64,000 nt of DNA, from positions 3,963,001-4,027,000 of the forward strand of contig NZ_CP136920.1 of NCBI RefSeq assembly GCF_033100135.1, given 5' to 3'. This document shows positions 17,487-27,072 of the stretch, piece after piece. Within the stretch, counting starts at the first letter, position 1, and every line of letters starts with the position of its first letter. Under the pieces are notes generated by a model. That model ran no database searches and had not been told where the DNA came from. It saw nothing but the letters and a program-made list of their open reading frames with translations. The translations under genes and the position numbers were made by a program. Origin of the DNA: Rubellicoccus peritrichatus (GTDB taxonomy: Bacteria; Verrucomicrobiota; Verrucomicrobiia; Opitutales; Cerasicoccaceae).

Positions 17487-18362
17487 TCACTCCTTAACTC
17501 CTCCAAGCTGTATGCCCTTCACGAAATACTTCTGCGCGAATGGGTAAAACAGCAACATGGGAAGAACCGTCAACACAACCGTGGCGCTCTTAATCGTATC
17601 CGAGGTCAGAGTCGCGACACTGTCGCCAACAAATCCCTTACCCGCAAGCTCCACACTGTTATCAATCACAATGCGACGGAGAAAAGTCTGCATCACTTGC
17701 TTGTGCTCATCAGAAATATACAGCATCGCATCAAACCACATGTTCCAGTGCATCACCGCCGTCCACAGACCGACCGTAGCAAGAACCGGCTTCGATAAAG
17801 GCATAAAAACGCTGAATAAAATCCGAAACTCTCCGGCGCCATCCATCTTCGCAGCCTCAGCGTAGCTCTCCGGGATACGCTCAAAGAAACTCTTGATGAT
17901 AATAACATTAAATCCGGTAATCATAACCGGCAAGATATAGACCCAACGATTGTCGAGCAGGTTCAGGTTCTTGATCAACAAGTAGGTAGGAACGATGCCA
18001 CCTGAAAAAAGCATCGTAAATACAATGAACAGCGTCAGCAAACGGCGGTGCGGCATGTAACTTCTCGACATTGGATAAGCACACATGCAGGTCGCCACCA
18101 AAGTAAGCGCAGTGCCAACGATGGTTCTAAAGATCGTATTGAAATACCCCCAGTATAAGTCCGGATTACTGATGATCATTCGGTAAGCCTCGAAGGAAAC
18201 TTCTTTCGGATACAGATGCAAACCTGGCCGATAAGCTTCCGCAGGACTACTGAGAGACAACGAGATAGTGTAGACAAAGGGGTACAGCGCGAGAAAGGCA
18301 AAAACGCAGAGCAGAAAGCCATTTAATAAGCCAAAGAGTCGTTCACCAAAATTCGTTTTCAT
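17487..18362 (-). CDS. Carbohydrate ABC permease, CUT1 (LplC/YtcP-like)
   Basis: The start at ATG 18362 is preferred over a TTG at 18383. 291 residues, six predicted membrane segments: the first is GFLLCVFAFLALYPFVYTIS, then ISLSLSSPAEAY. The ATPase-coupling EAA loop reads ESYAEAAKMDGAGEFRI, and the C-terminus is YFVKGIQLGGVKE, typical of LplC/YtcP-type sugar permeases. It is the second permease of an importer with the genes at 18384-19295 and 19292-20971. No ATPase gene is in the operon; the MsmX/UgpC-like ATPase at 32888-34018 is the likely partner. Confidence 0.9.
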   Translation of the reverse strand: MKTNFGERLFGLLNGFLLCVFAFLALYPFVYTISLSLSSPAEAYRPGLHLYPKEVSFEAYRMIISNPDLYWGYFNTIFRTIVGTALTLVATCMCAYPMSRSYMPHRRLLTLFIVFTMLFSGGIVPTYLLIKNLNLLDNRWVYILPVMITGFNVIIIKSFFERIPESYAEAAKMDGAGEFRILFSVFMPLSKPVLATVGLWTAVMHWNMWFDAMLYISDEHKQVMQTFLRRIVIDNSVELAGKGFVGDSVATLTSDTIKSATVVLTVLPMLLFYPFAQKYFVKGIQLGGVKE

Positions 18363-18383
18363 TACCTTAGTTCCAAAAATCAA

Positions 18384-19295
18384 TTACCATAGACCGGACT
18401 CACCGTCACTCCAGCGACGCGCCAGCTTGTTAGCTATAAGCACCAAGACCAAACCCACGATCGATTTGAAGAGCCCTGCCGCTGTCGCAATGCTAAAGTC
18501 CATCGTCAACAAGCGTCTCAGAACGTAAGTGTCGATCACATCCGAAACACCATAAACACTGGGATTATACATATTATATATTTGATCAAATCCGGCGCTC
18601 AGGATGTGACCAACCTGCAGAATGAAGAGCACGATAATCGTGGGTCTCAGCATCGGCAGCGTAACATGAATAATCTGCCTGAAACGACCTGCTCCATCCA
18701 TTTTGGCCGCTTCATAAAGCCCGGGATCGATACCAGCCAAGGCCGCCAGGTAGATGACGGCCGTGTAGCCTGCCGCCTGCCAAATACCAGTCACAATAAG
18801 CGTAACAATAAACCAGAAGTTACTTGTCAGGAATGGAACAGGATCAATTCCTATAGAGGCCAAAACACTATTCATTGGTCCGCTCTCCGCCAGAAGCATC
18901 TGAAAGATGCCGCCAAGAACAACCCACGAGAAAAGGTAAGGCAGATAAGTCGCAGTCTGAACAAATCGACCAAGCCATTTGAGCCGCATCTCATTGAGCA
19001 AAATGGCGAATACAATCGGCGCGACAAAACCGACGGTCAGGCGCAGACCGCTGATCATAAGGGTATTTCTCAGCGCATTAGGAAAGTCAGAACTACCAAA
19101 GAGCTTCTTAAAAGTCTCCAAACCATTCCAGGGGCTATCCAGGATTCCCAAACTCAACCTGAAGTCTTTGAATGCCACAATCAAGCCACCCATCGGAATA
19201 TACAAGAATACAAATATCAAGAGGAAGCATGGGGCTAACATGAGCATCAATTCACGATTCTTGTAATACTCGCAGTCCTTAAATCGCTTAATCAT
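18384..19295 (-). CDS. Carbohydrate ABC permease, CUT1 (LplB/YteP-like)
   Basis: The start at ATG 19295 gives MIKRFKDCEYYKNRELMLML and 303 residues. It overlaps the stop of the solute-binding protein gene by ATGA (19292-19295), a sign of coupled translation; a longer in-frame start at 19400 would run far into that gene. Six membrane segments. The EAA loop is GLYEAAKMDGAGRFRQI and the periplasmic loop MYNPSVYGVSDVIDTYVLR is typical of LplB/YteP proteins, which import oligosaccharides such as unsaturated digalacturonates in other bacteria. The substrate here is unknown but should match the fucosidase and GH2 enzyme of the same operon. Confidence 0.9.
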   Translation of the reverse strand: MIKRFKDCEYYKNRELMLMLAPCFLLIFVFLYIPMGGLIVAFKDFRLSLGILDSPWNGLETFKKLFGSSDFPNALRNTLMISGLRLTVGFVAPIVFAILLNEMRLKWLGRFVQTATYLPYLFSWVVLGGIFQMLLAESGPMNSVLASIGIDPVPFLTSNFWFIVTLIVTGIWQAAGYTAVIYLAALAGIDPGLYEAAKMDGAGRFRQIIHVTLPMLRPTIIVLFILQVGHILSAGFDQIYNMYNPSVYGVSDVIDTYVLRRLLTMDFSIATAAGLFKSIVGLVLVLIANKLARRWSDGESGLW

Positions 19296-20971
19296 TGCCC
19301 ACCCTCCATAATTTGATCGATCTTTGCAGCGAGCTCTTCTTTGCGAACCAAGACATGCTGAGCCTCTTCTGTCATTTCCGCGCCACCGCGACGCAACCAT
19401 TCCTCCTTGAACTCATCAAAATAATCCAGCGGAAGGTTTCCCCTTATGATTTCGGTGTAGACCCTCAACTGCCAGGCGCGTAGGTCTTCCAAATAAATTT
19501 GCGCCGCGGGAGTCATTGCCGGACGCCCAATAGCGTTGATTAAGCCATACTTCGGACTTCGGTAGCGACGATTAAAGTCCAGTTTCTCTTGCGATACATT
19601 ACGATCTTCAAACTCGGGCACACCAACGCCCCAGATCGTCAACACCTCTTTCTGAAAATCACGCTCCTCAACATATGGCTCCAGGCGGACAATGCCACTT
19701 GCTGCGCCACCGCCCGGCTGATCATCAGGTATCGCATGATCCCAGTGCACTCCCTTTTCGCCATATCGAAAATTCAAATACGTCTCCTCGTCCACACCGA
19801 CTTGATGCTCAAGCATTTTAAGAATGCGAATCAACCGGAGCGGCTCCTCTACAACCCCAGGGCCAGCCACATAAATATTTGAAGCCGTTCCCCAACTACG
19901 AACGCCGCGCTCACCACCAGGTCCAACCGGCAAAGCTGCGGGCATCGCTTCCGCGTCGGGGTTTAGCTGCGCAAGCACATTCACCAGACTAGCAGGCGCC
20001 AATGGATCGAACTCATCGTAGATGCCCAATGAGTACGCATAGCCAATACGCCCACTCATGAACTTTTCTTTTAGGCGCCGCCTCTCCCCTAAGCCATCCG
20101 TCAACCACTCAGGATCCAGCAAGCCCTCTTCATTCCATCGGCGCAATACCGCCAGGGCCTGCTTCGCTTCCGGCGTGATGCCACCCCAAACAATTCTCCC
20201 ATCTTTCTCCATCCAATCGAAAGGCAGAACACCAAAAGCGCCAAAGAATTCCGAAAACATCAAATGCCAACCAATGGTTGTGTTTGTCAAACCGTAGGTA
20301 TCGTCGCGACCATTGCCATCAGGATCGTCAAAGGTAAAACGCCGAAAGGCCTCTTCAAACTCTTCCAAGGTTTCCGGCTCCTTATCGATGCCAACCGCCT
20401 CAAGCCAATCCTTCCGCCAAACACCAGGCGTCGAGAGCGCACCATCCAGCCACATCAAAGGCAAACCCCAGTTCTCATTCCCATAGCTGGCATACAGCCA
20501 ACCCATGGGAGCTTCGTGCGAGATTAATTCAAAATAGCCTGGCGCGTAACGATAGATAAGCTCAAGCGGAATTGGCTCGATGCACCCGTGGAAAATGTCC
20601 TTCTGCACATCCCCCGGATTGCCATTCCAAACCAGGTCGGGAATATCGCCAGCAGCAAAAAGCATTGGCTTACGCTGCCCATAACCTGCCTTGTCCAATA
20701 AGATTGGCTTGATATCGACATTGAACAGCTTTTCCAATTTCCGCTCGGCGTAGGCGTCCGCACCGCCATTCGGATATCGAGGTAAGGGCATCCAGCTAAT
20801 ATCAATCCGCTTATCAGGGTCATCTTTAATGGACATCCAGTCAACCGAACTAGGCGCCTCAAGCCTCGCCCTAGCCTCCTCTGAAGATAAAGCGCGACTG
20901 TCCAAATAAATGAAAGCGGCAATCGCTGAGAGCAGGAGCAAAACAGCAGCAATGAGATATGATAATTTCAT
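19292..20971 (-). CDS. ABC sugar-transporter solute-binding protein (LplA/YtcQ-like)
   Basis: ATG 20971 overlaps the stop codon of the GH2 gene as TAATG, and gives 559 residues. The N-terminus MKLSYLIAAVLLLLSAIAA is one hydrophobic segment with no Cys lipobox, so the protein is probably held by an uncleaved anchor or freed by signal peptidase I, unlike typical lipoprotein members. The body has the two-lobe pattern of large (about 500-560 residues) LplA/YtcQ-type binding proteins: VDIKPILLDKAGYGQRKPML, AGDIPDLVWNGNPGDV, DDPDGNGRDDTYGLTN (calcium-loop-like). It captures oligosaccharides for the two permeases encoded directly downstream. Confidence 0.85.
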   Translation of the reverse strand: MKLSYLIAAVLLLLSAIAAFIYLDSRALSSEEARARLEAPSSVDWMSIKDDPDKRIDISWMPLPRYPNGGADAYAERKLEKLFNVDIKPILLDKAGYGQRKPMLFAAGDIPDLVWNGNPGDVQKDIFHGCIEPIPLELIYRYAPGYFELISHEAPMGWLYASYGNENWGLPLMWLDGALSTPGVWRKDWLEAVGIDKEPETLEEFEEAFRRFTFDDPDGNGRDDTYGLTNTTIGWHLMFSEFFGAFGVLPFDWMEKDGRIVWGGITPEAKQALAVLRRWNEEGLLDPEWLTDGLGERRRLKEKFMSGRIGYAYSLGIYDEFDPLAPASLVNVLAQLNPDAEAMPAALPVGPGGERGVRSWGTASNIYVAGPGVVEEPLRLIRILKMLEHQVGVDEETYLNFRYGEKGVHWDHAIPDDQPGGGAASGIVRLEPYVEERDFQKEVLTIWGVGVPEFEDRNVSQEKLDFNRRYRSPKYGLINAIGRPAMTPAAQIYLEDLRAWQLRVYTEIIRGNLPLDYFDEFKEEWLRRGGAEMTEEAQHVLVRKEELAAKIDQIMEGGQ

Positions 20972-23900
20972 TACGATGCAGCGCCTCCTGAACATGCCCG
21001 GGAGGAAACTAAGACAGAGGCATCCATTCCCATGATGCGATTGCAGAAAATTCGAGCAGTGGGATTCGTATCAACTCGACCAGCCAAATCAATCTGACAT
21101 AGAATATAACTGCCTAAACCACTGCACTTCTCCCCCACGGCTAATGCCGGCCCCCATTGGCCATTTTCAGTATTGCCTGAAGTAAGCACTGGCTCGAATG
21201 CGCTCGATGTAAATGTAGCCTCAAGCAGGGGCGCAATCCGATCGAGGCCCGGATGATACCAGTGACAAAAATCATGCGATTGAAGCCCTTCGACATAAAT
21301 GCTGCCCGTTCGGCGAGAGACGAAATAGAGCGGGTTAAAGTCACTTAACTTAACGACAAGCGAATCACCACCGATATCATACTGCCCAGGTTCAAAGCTC
21401 AAAAACACCGCCCTTGCGCCACTGGACACTAAGCGGTCAACTTCCTCTCGATGCGCTACGTATTCCTCATACTCATCAATTAAAATTACCTGAGCTTCGC
21501 TGATCGAGCAAAGTCGATTTTCCGGAAAACCCAGCTCCACAGCCAGACGACAAGCGCGTCCCGAGCCTCCATTCAGAACGGCCAAAGCAATCGGAGAAAT
21601 ATCATCAAAGGCAGGAAAGATTTCCAGCTCCTGCGAACAATCATTCACGGTCTCTCCCTGTCCATCCACCAGCGCCAAGCGGAATGTATACTTTGTGCGC
21701 TCAGGCACAACAGGAGCAGGTAATGTAACGACTCCTTGGCAAACCGAATAACAAGCCCTCAAACTCGCATCCACTTTCCCAGAGCCAACGACCTCTCCAT
21801 CGCATTGCATGAAATAGCTCAAACTTAGACTAGAATCAAACTGGTTCAAATCATTACAGACCCAGGCATCCAGCTCAATGGCTTCTCCAGAAACGAAATG
21901 CTTACGATCCGTTCGGATCGAAGGCAATATGGGCGCCAAAGCATCACGATAAGCAAAGTACGCTGGCTTCGGGCAACGGCGACAATCCATGATCGCCTTC
22001 ATCCAACCGGCAGGAAAGGCATCGATAAATAAGTGTATGGCAAAGCTAACCATACGCGGGTCCCGTCGAAAAGCCTCTGTCATCAGTTTTGTCGCCCAAG
22101 CCTGATGCTCTTGGCTAGCTTCCACCCAGTCTTCGAGGATATCTTGTGTATCAAAAAAGAAGTAGTGGTAGTTCCCGGTTTGAGCCCATAGAATATCAGA
22201 TGGACTCCAGTCAGCTTCGGGATCTTCCACCCCTTGAAGCCACTCGGCGGGATACTGCCCATACATCAGATCACTAAAATCCAAGCCCTCGGCGCCATAC
22301 TCACCACAAGCATAAAGCCAGCCAGGCTTCGTCGGCTGCCAGAAACCTCGATGCAATTTGCCGATATCCATACCGTGACCATTGTACCAACATGGGTAAC
22401 AGTGGCGATCCTGAATGCCCGGCGAGGGTGGATCATAATCACCATCGCAAGCCTTAATCACTCGATCTGGGTTTAAACCGCGGACAATATCATCCGCAGC
22501 AGAAAAAAAGCGCTCCATCTCATCACGCTGAATGTGACGATGAGGTCGATTGTCGGCGTTTCTTGTGGGCTCGTTAATGTAGCTCACCATGATATTACAT
22601 GGATGCGCTCTGACCAGCTTTTCCATTTCCTCCACCTGGCGCAATATCTCGCAGTACTGGTTTCTTCGAATGACGCCGAATAACGGAAGATCCGTCTGGG
22701 TCATCAAACCAAGCATATCGCAAAAGTCGTAGATCTCTTTTTGGACAGGACGCTGAGTCAGCCTCAAAAAATTCATGTTACAAAGTTTGGCCAGAAGGAT
22801 ATCGTCACGCAACTGATCCCAGTCCTCCTTCATGACGCACTGCTGCTCATGACCCATTGTATTTGCGCCACGCAAACGAATCGGCTCACCATTCAGATAC
22901 AATCTACCTTTTGGCTCAGTATTTTCATCCATCTGAAATGAACGCATGCCGAAGTGCTGCTCCATACAGTCGATTGATAGGCCATCTGAATCACACAACG
23001 TCACCTTGCATTGATAAAGCCATGGCGACTCAGGAGACCAAAGGCGATAATCCTTCATTGGCACAGAGAAGCGAAGGAAATTCACACCACGCTCCATATT
23101 AAGAGGCACGGACTTCAAATACTTTCCCTCAGCTTTAGCTTTCGCGATTTGAAACGTGTCCCCTAAACCACAATCATGAATCACCTCGGGCGCATATTGA
23201 TGATCTTCAACAACTGTCGTTTCAAAATTTCGACCATAGATTGATGTGCGGATCGAAACACTGGCGTCATCCAGGCCCTGATTTATTATCTCTAACCATA
23301 CTTCAACGGAATCATGCTCAAGCCTTGGCCGGACGAAGATATCTCCCAAATAAACACGGGGACGAAACTCAAGGAAAACCCCTTGGTAGATGCCCATGCC
23401 CGGCGGGCAGTGATGCCAGCCAAAGATTGGATCATCATACCCTGGACCAGTCGCTGCATAAACTTTATCGCCGGAATAGTTCTGCCCCCAGGCTCGATTG
23501 CCATTAAAAACCGCATCATTCTCGACTCGGACAACCACATTATTAATCCCGGCCTTCAGAACTCTAGAGACATCAAACTCAAAGGGTGCAAAAAATCCTT
23601 CGTGCGAGCCGACGAAATATCCGTTGACGAATACATGCGCTTTGTAATCAACGCCATCAAAGTGAAGCATCGCAACGCCGCGGCTCAATTGCTCCTCTGT
23701 CAAAGACAACTCTGTGCGATAGATTGAAGTCGCCTTCCCCAAAGGACCTCCATAATGAGGAATATCAACATTCTCCCAATCCCCGGCCCCAGAACAAACA
23801 GCCTGAAAATCTACGCGATCCTCCTGCGTTTCGAGACGCCAATCAAATTTCCGCAATGAGAGCCTCTCGCGACTAGAATCCACCGACGGATCGTGCCTCT

Positions 23901-24159
23901 GCATAAATACAGCATACTCCTCACGTATACGATCTAGGTCGTGAGCTAGCGCCTCGGGCGAATTGGAACGCTCCACTGGTGTAAAAACACCACTCGAGTC
24001 GCCGAGAACAAAGGGGAGTCTGACATCGGGGCAAGCGATCGGTTGAGGCTCTACCAAAGAACCTTCCCGGTAAACAATCTCCTGCGCAGCAATGTCTGCA
24101 AAAAAATCTCCCTTGCTGTCGCCCAACGTCGGCTTATTCGAATGTGCTTCCTGTGACAT
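20971..24159 (-). CDS. GH2-family beta-glycosidase, cytoplasmic
   Basis: ATG 24159 gives 1062 residues without a signal peptide; the in-frame start at 24234 would add 25 residues that look like leader. The N-terminal sugar-binding domain has HYGGPLGKATSIYRTELSL and FDGVDYKAHVFVNGYFVGSH. Next come an immunoglobulin-like domain and the TIM barrel with GANTMGHEQQ. The acid/base is Glu530 in VSYINEP and the probable nucleophile Glu620 in ACGEYGAEGL. Long C-terminal domains follow. GH2 enzymes remove beta-linked Gal, GlcA, Man or related sugars; which one is not clear. It is the first gene of the importer/GH29 operon and is divergent from the LacI-family gene. Confidence 0.85.
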   Translation of the reverse strand: MSQEAHSNKPTLGDSKGDFFADIAAQEIVYREGSLVEPQPIACPDVRLPFVLGDSSGVFTPVERSNSPEALAHDLDRIREEYAVFMQRHDPSVDSSRERLSLRKFDWRLETQEDRVDFQAVCSGAGDWENVDIPHYGGPLGKATSIYRTELSLTEEQLSRGVAMLHFDGVDYKAHVFVNGYFVGSHEGFFAPFEFDVSRVLKAGINNVVVRVENDAVFNGNRAWGQNYSGDKVYAATGPGYDDPIFGWHHCPPGMGIYQGVFLEFRPRVYLGDIFVRPRLEHDSVEVWLEIINQGLDDASVSIRTSIYGRNFETTVVEDHQYAPEVIHDCGLGDTFQIAKAKAEGKYLKSVPLNMERGVNFLRFSVPMKDYRLWSPESPWLYQCKVTLCDSDGLSIDCMEQHFGMRSFQMDENTEPKGRLYLNGEPIRLRGANTMGHEQQCVMKEDWDQLRDDILLAKLCNMNFLRLTQRPVQKEIYDFCDMLGLMTQTDLPLFGVIRRNQYCEILRQVEEMEKLVRAHPCNIMVSYINEPTRNADNRPHRHIQRDEMERFFSAADDIVRGLNPDRVIKACDGDYDPPSPGIQDRHCYPCWYNGHGMDIGKLHRGFWQPTKPGWLYACGEYGAEGLDFSDLMYGQYPAEWLQGVEDPEADWSPSDILWAQTGNYHYFFFDTQDILEDWVEASQEHQAWATKLMTEAFRRDPRMVSFAIHLFIDAFPAGWMKAIMDCRRCPKPAYFAYRDALAPILPSIRTDRKHFVSGEAIELDAWVCNDLNQFDSSLSLSYFMQCDGEVVGSGKVDASLRACYSVCQGVVTLPAPVVPERTKYTFRLALVDGQGETVNDCSQELEIFPAFDDISPIALAVLNGGSGRACRLAVELGFPENRLCSISEAQVILIDEYEEYVAHREEVDRLVSSGARAVFLSFEPGQYDIGGDSLVVKLSDFNPLYFVSRRTGSIYVEGLQSHDFCHWYHPGLDRIAPLLEATFTSSAFEPVLTSGNTENGQWGPALAVGEKCSGLGSYILCQIDLAGRVDTNPTARIFCNRIMGMDASVLVSSRACSGGAAS

Positions 24160-24228
24160 GAAATTTTTGGTTATCCGCCTACACACCAGCAAACGGAAAT
24201 GTCTTATGCGAGAGCAAAGGCAATATTT

Positions 24229-24243
24229 AGTCAATAATTAACT
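24229..24243. promoter_or_regulatory. Candidate operator between GH2 operon and LacI gene
   Basis: AGTCAATAATTAACT, the reverse complement of AGTTAATTATTGACT found at 25651-25665 and 41853-41867. Half-sites AGTTAAT and ATTGACT (7-1-7) are inverted with one mismatch. A further ATTAACT half-site lies at 24250-24256. The rest of the 24160-24467 gap is A/T-rich and shows no gene; the regulator frame is open back to an ATG at 24339, but a LacI protein normally starts right before its HTH. Confidence 0.6.
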
Positions 24244-24467
24244 TAAAATATTAACTCATTTGTATTTTCCATCCTCCTCCTAATCGGCCATCAAAACGCC
24301 AAACCTGATCATCATTAAGAAGTGAAAATCAAGCAATTATGAGATTAACCAGGAAGACAAAAAGCTTGTCCAGACCGCTAACTCAAGATACAGAAGAGAG
24401 AATTGAGATCCGAATAGACCATACGATTGGCCTTTTAAAAAGTGTTCCATTTAGTCAACAAACTGGC

Positions 24468-25490
24468 ATGAGCTCCAAAAAAATTAACCAAAAAGACATT
24501 GCAAAGAAGCTGAACATTTCGCCAGCAACCGTATCGCTTGTCCTCAGCAACCCGGATACAAGCCGTGCATCGCAAGAGACGAAAAGACGAATATTTGAGT
24601 ATGCGTCCCGCGTCCCGCAGAACTCCACACAGGCTGACACCATCCTGATGCTCACTGACGAAAGCATCATCCAATTTCACTACGGCAATAGCCTGCTCAG
24701 TGGCGCCCAATCCCGATCCGCAGAACTCGGATTAAAGTTCGAAATGATCACACCGAAGCAGGATCTTTCGCAAATTCTGGCCACAAGGAAAGTCCGCGGC
24801 TTACTACTCGCATCCTGGAAAGTCTTTGAAGAAAAAAGCGCTCCCAAACTAACCCTTCCACAGAGAGTCGTGACCCTTAATATCGAGCGACGCGCCCCCT
24901 TCAAAGGTATCGGCATCATGTCTGACCATTACGACGGAATGTCCCAAGCAATCGAAAAGCTCAAAAACGCCGGACACACCAGGATCGCCTTCCTTGGCTA
25001 TAAGATGATCAATACGGAAAAGAGCTGCTCGCGCACCAAGGAGCGAATCATCATCTTCAACGAAGCACTCGAGGCGAATGGGCTAAATCCATCCAATAGC
25101 CTGTCCCACCTCATCCGCGATCCCAAGCAGGAATCCATAGACAGAACAGAAGATATCCTGAAATTCCTACGCACTTTCAAAGGAAAAAAACGCCCAACGG
25201 CGGTCATTGCTTTCAACGATATTCTGGCCGCCAAGGTAATCAACCTCGCCACCAGAGAGGGCATCAAAGTCCCCGCAGACTTGAGCGTCATCGGCATCGA
25301 TAATGAGCCTGCCTGCGAAAACACGATACCAGCAATTACATCGATCTCACCAGAGTTTGTCCGCATGGGAAGGGTAGCTGTTAACGCAATCCACGACAAT
25401 CATCTCTGGGCACCTCAAGATCGGCCATCTCGCATTGTCGTGCCTTCAACTTTGGTTGAACGCGAAAGCATCGCGGCTGCGGCATACTAA
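24468..25490 (+). CDS. LacI-family transcriptional regulator with atypical hinge
   Basis: ATG 24468 places the HTH (QKDIAKKLNISPATVSLVLS) at residues 8-27 and gives 340 residues, the family norm. The ligand domain is a periplasmic-binding-protein fold (ILMLTDESIIQF, GIMSDHYDGMSQAIEKL, RIAFLGYK, AVIAFNDILAAKVINLA, SVIGIDNEPAC, TSISPEFVRMGRVAVNAI). After ETKRRIFEYASRVPQNS the usual hinge sequence (GYxPN..AR.L) is missing, so DNA contact in the centre of the operator may differ from classical LacI. The gene is divergent from the GH2 operon; sugar-dependent control of that operon is the natural inference. Confidence 0.85.
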   Translation: MSSKKINQKDIAKKLNISPATVSLVLSNPDTSRASQETKRRIFEYASRVPQNSTQADTILMLTDESIIQFHYGNSLLSGAQSRSAELGLKFEMITPKQDLSQILATRKVRGLLLASWKVFEEKSAPKLTLPQRVVTLNIERRAPFKGIGIMSDHYDGMSQAIEKLKNAGHTRIAFLGYKMINTEKSCSRTKERIIIFNEALEANGLNPSNSLSHLIRDPKQESIDRTEDILKFLRTFKGKKRPTAVIAFNDILAAKVINLATREGIKVPADLSVIGIDNEPACENTIPAITSISPEFVRMGRVAVNAIHDNHLWAPQDRPSRIVVPSTLVERESIAAAAY

Positions 25491-25650
25491 AGCCCGCCAG
25501 CGCCCCACACACCACCCAAGCCCCAACGCTGACCAGGGAGAAGCGGACAGCAGTCAAGCCATCGCTCCCCATCTCAACACCACGCCATGGCGCCCAAGGC
25601 TCAGCTATGCATTCGCCCAAAGCCACACAAGCATATTCAAGTAAATTTAA

Positions 25651-25678
25651 AGTTAATTATTGACTTATTAAATTAACT
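25651..25678 (+). promoter_or_regulatory. Candidate operator and promoter of the GH172 operon
   Basis: AGTTAATTATTGACT (25651-25665) is identical to the sites at 24229 (reverse) and 41853. A second inverted half-site, AATTAACT, follows at 25671-25678. TTGACT within the site (25660-25665) could serve as a -35 box, with TAAATT 17 bases further as a -10, which would put the regulator directly over the promoter. Confidence 0.55.
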
Positions 25679-25742
25679 CGCATAAATTTACCCGACATAT
25701 ATGAAAGAAGAGCACTCCTCGCAGCCTCCAATATTGGAGAAG

Positions 25743-27029
25743 ATGAAAGAATACCTCACACTCCTTTGCCTGCTGATCGCCCCGGCATCGCTGGCAGCTG
25801 AAGCCAATAGGGCGTCCGTCCCTTACTCCAGCAGAGAGGGCCTGGCCAACACCATGCAGAAGCTAAACCAAGAGCAGGAAGTGCGTATCGCCTACCTGGG
25901 GGGCAGTATAACCGAGCAAGAAGGCTGGCGCGTTATGACTCAACAATGGTTCGGCGACAAATTTCTAAAGGCTCATGTTGTTGAAATCCTCGCCGCTATT
26001 GGTGGGACCAACTCCGAACTTGGCGCATTCCGCATTGGACAGGACGTCCTGCTCCAAGACCCAGATTTGGTTTTCATCGAATTCGCCGGCAACGATGCAC
26101 GCACCCCTCCGACCAGGCTAAGAGAAACCATGGAGGGCATTGTTCGGCAAATATTACAGCACAACCCTAGCACCGACATCTGCTTCGTCTACACAATCAA
26201 AGAAGCTAGCTTAGGCGAAACCCAAGATGGGCTATATTTCACCAATGCCGCCAGCACTATGGAGGAAGTCGCCGAGCACTACGGCATCCCATCCATCAAT
26301 ATGGGCTACAAGGTTCCCAAACTAGTGGCTAACAATGAACTGCTAATGCGCCAGGCCAAACCAACGACCAAGGAAGATCGAGAGGCGTTGGCGGGCAAAA
26401 TCCTTTTCGCCGAAGATGGTGTGCATCCTTACGTTGAGACCGGTCATCCAATCTATTTCGAGCAAGTACAAAAAGCACTGCCCGAGCTGCTAAAGACCGG
26501 CCAAGCCAGAGCCCATGCGATCCCAGAAGCCCTGGAACCCAATAACTTTGAGGACGCGAGAATGATCCCCATAACCGAAACGAACTTCACCGGCTCCTGG
26601 ACCACACTAAACGATCTCGATGGCCCAACGCCTAATCGTCTTAAAAATCGCGCCGATAACATCTGGGTTGGCAAGAGCCCCGATGCGAGCCTTTCCTTCA
26701 AATTCAAAGGCTCCTACATCGGAATATTTGGCGCGAGAGGCCCTGACAGTGGAGCCTACGATTTTTCAATCGATGGCAACCTCAAAGAGTCATCATCCTT
26801 CGACAAATATTGCACCTACCACCGCCTAAGCTCCGACACATTGGCAGCAGGGTTGAGCGATCAAGTGCATGAAGTAAAAATCAATACAAGCGATCGACAA
26901 ATTGACAAATTATCTCAGCTAAAAGAACGAAACAGCGAGAACGATTACCTCAAGAATCCCGAGAAATATGCCGATAATAATCTTTACCTATCGGCTCTCA
27001 TGATACGCGGCGAGTTGATTGAGGATTAA
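25743..27029 (+). CDS. Secreted SGNH-type esterase
   Basis: ATG 25743 gives the signal peptide MKEYLTLLCLLIAPASLAAE and 428 residues; ATG 25701 would put 14 polar residues before it. The SGNH blocks are clear: nucleophile Ser in YLGGSITEQEGWR, Gly in IGGTNSELGAFR, Asn in EFAGNDARTP, and the Asp/His pair in FAEDGVHPY. A C-terminal beta-rich domain of about 140 residues (SLSFKFKGSYIGIFG) resembles the carbohydrate-contact domains of acetylxylan-type esterases. It likely removes acetyl or similar groups from the outer glycan. It is first in the operon with the beta-helix, GH172 and prepilin-like genes, behind the operator at 25651. Confidence 0.78.
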   Translation: MKEYLTLLCLLIAPASLAAEANRASVPYSSREGLANTMQKLNQEQEVRIAYLGGSITEQEGWRVMTQQWFGDKFLKAHVVEILAAIGGTNSELGAFRIGQDVLLQDPDLVFIEFAGNDARTPPTRLRETMEGIVRQILQHNPSTDICFVYTIKEASLGETQDGLYFTNAASTMEEVAEHYGIPSINMGYKVPKLVANNELLMRQAKPTTKEDREALAGKILFAEDGVHPYVETGHPIYFEQVQKALPELLKTGQARAHAIPEALEPNNFEDARMIPITETNFTGSWTTLNDLDGPTPNRLKNRADNIWVGKSPDASLSFKFKGSYIGIFGARGPDSGAYDFSIDGNLKESSSFDKYCTYHRLSSDTLAAGLSDQVHEVKINTSDRQIDKLSQLKERNSENDYLKNPEKYADNNLYLSALMIRGELIED

Positions 27030-27072
27030 ACTAATTTCCCACAAACATATTGATTCCATAAATAAGCCCTCA

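Noticed and set aside
18582-19238. 218-codon plus-strand frame opposite a permease
   Set aside because: The minus-strand permease has clear membrane segments and an EAA loop; the plus frame is Asn/Arg/Gln-rich antisense.
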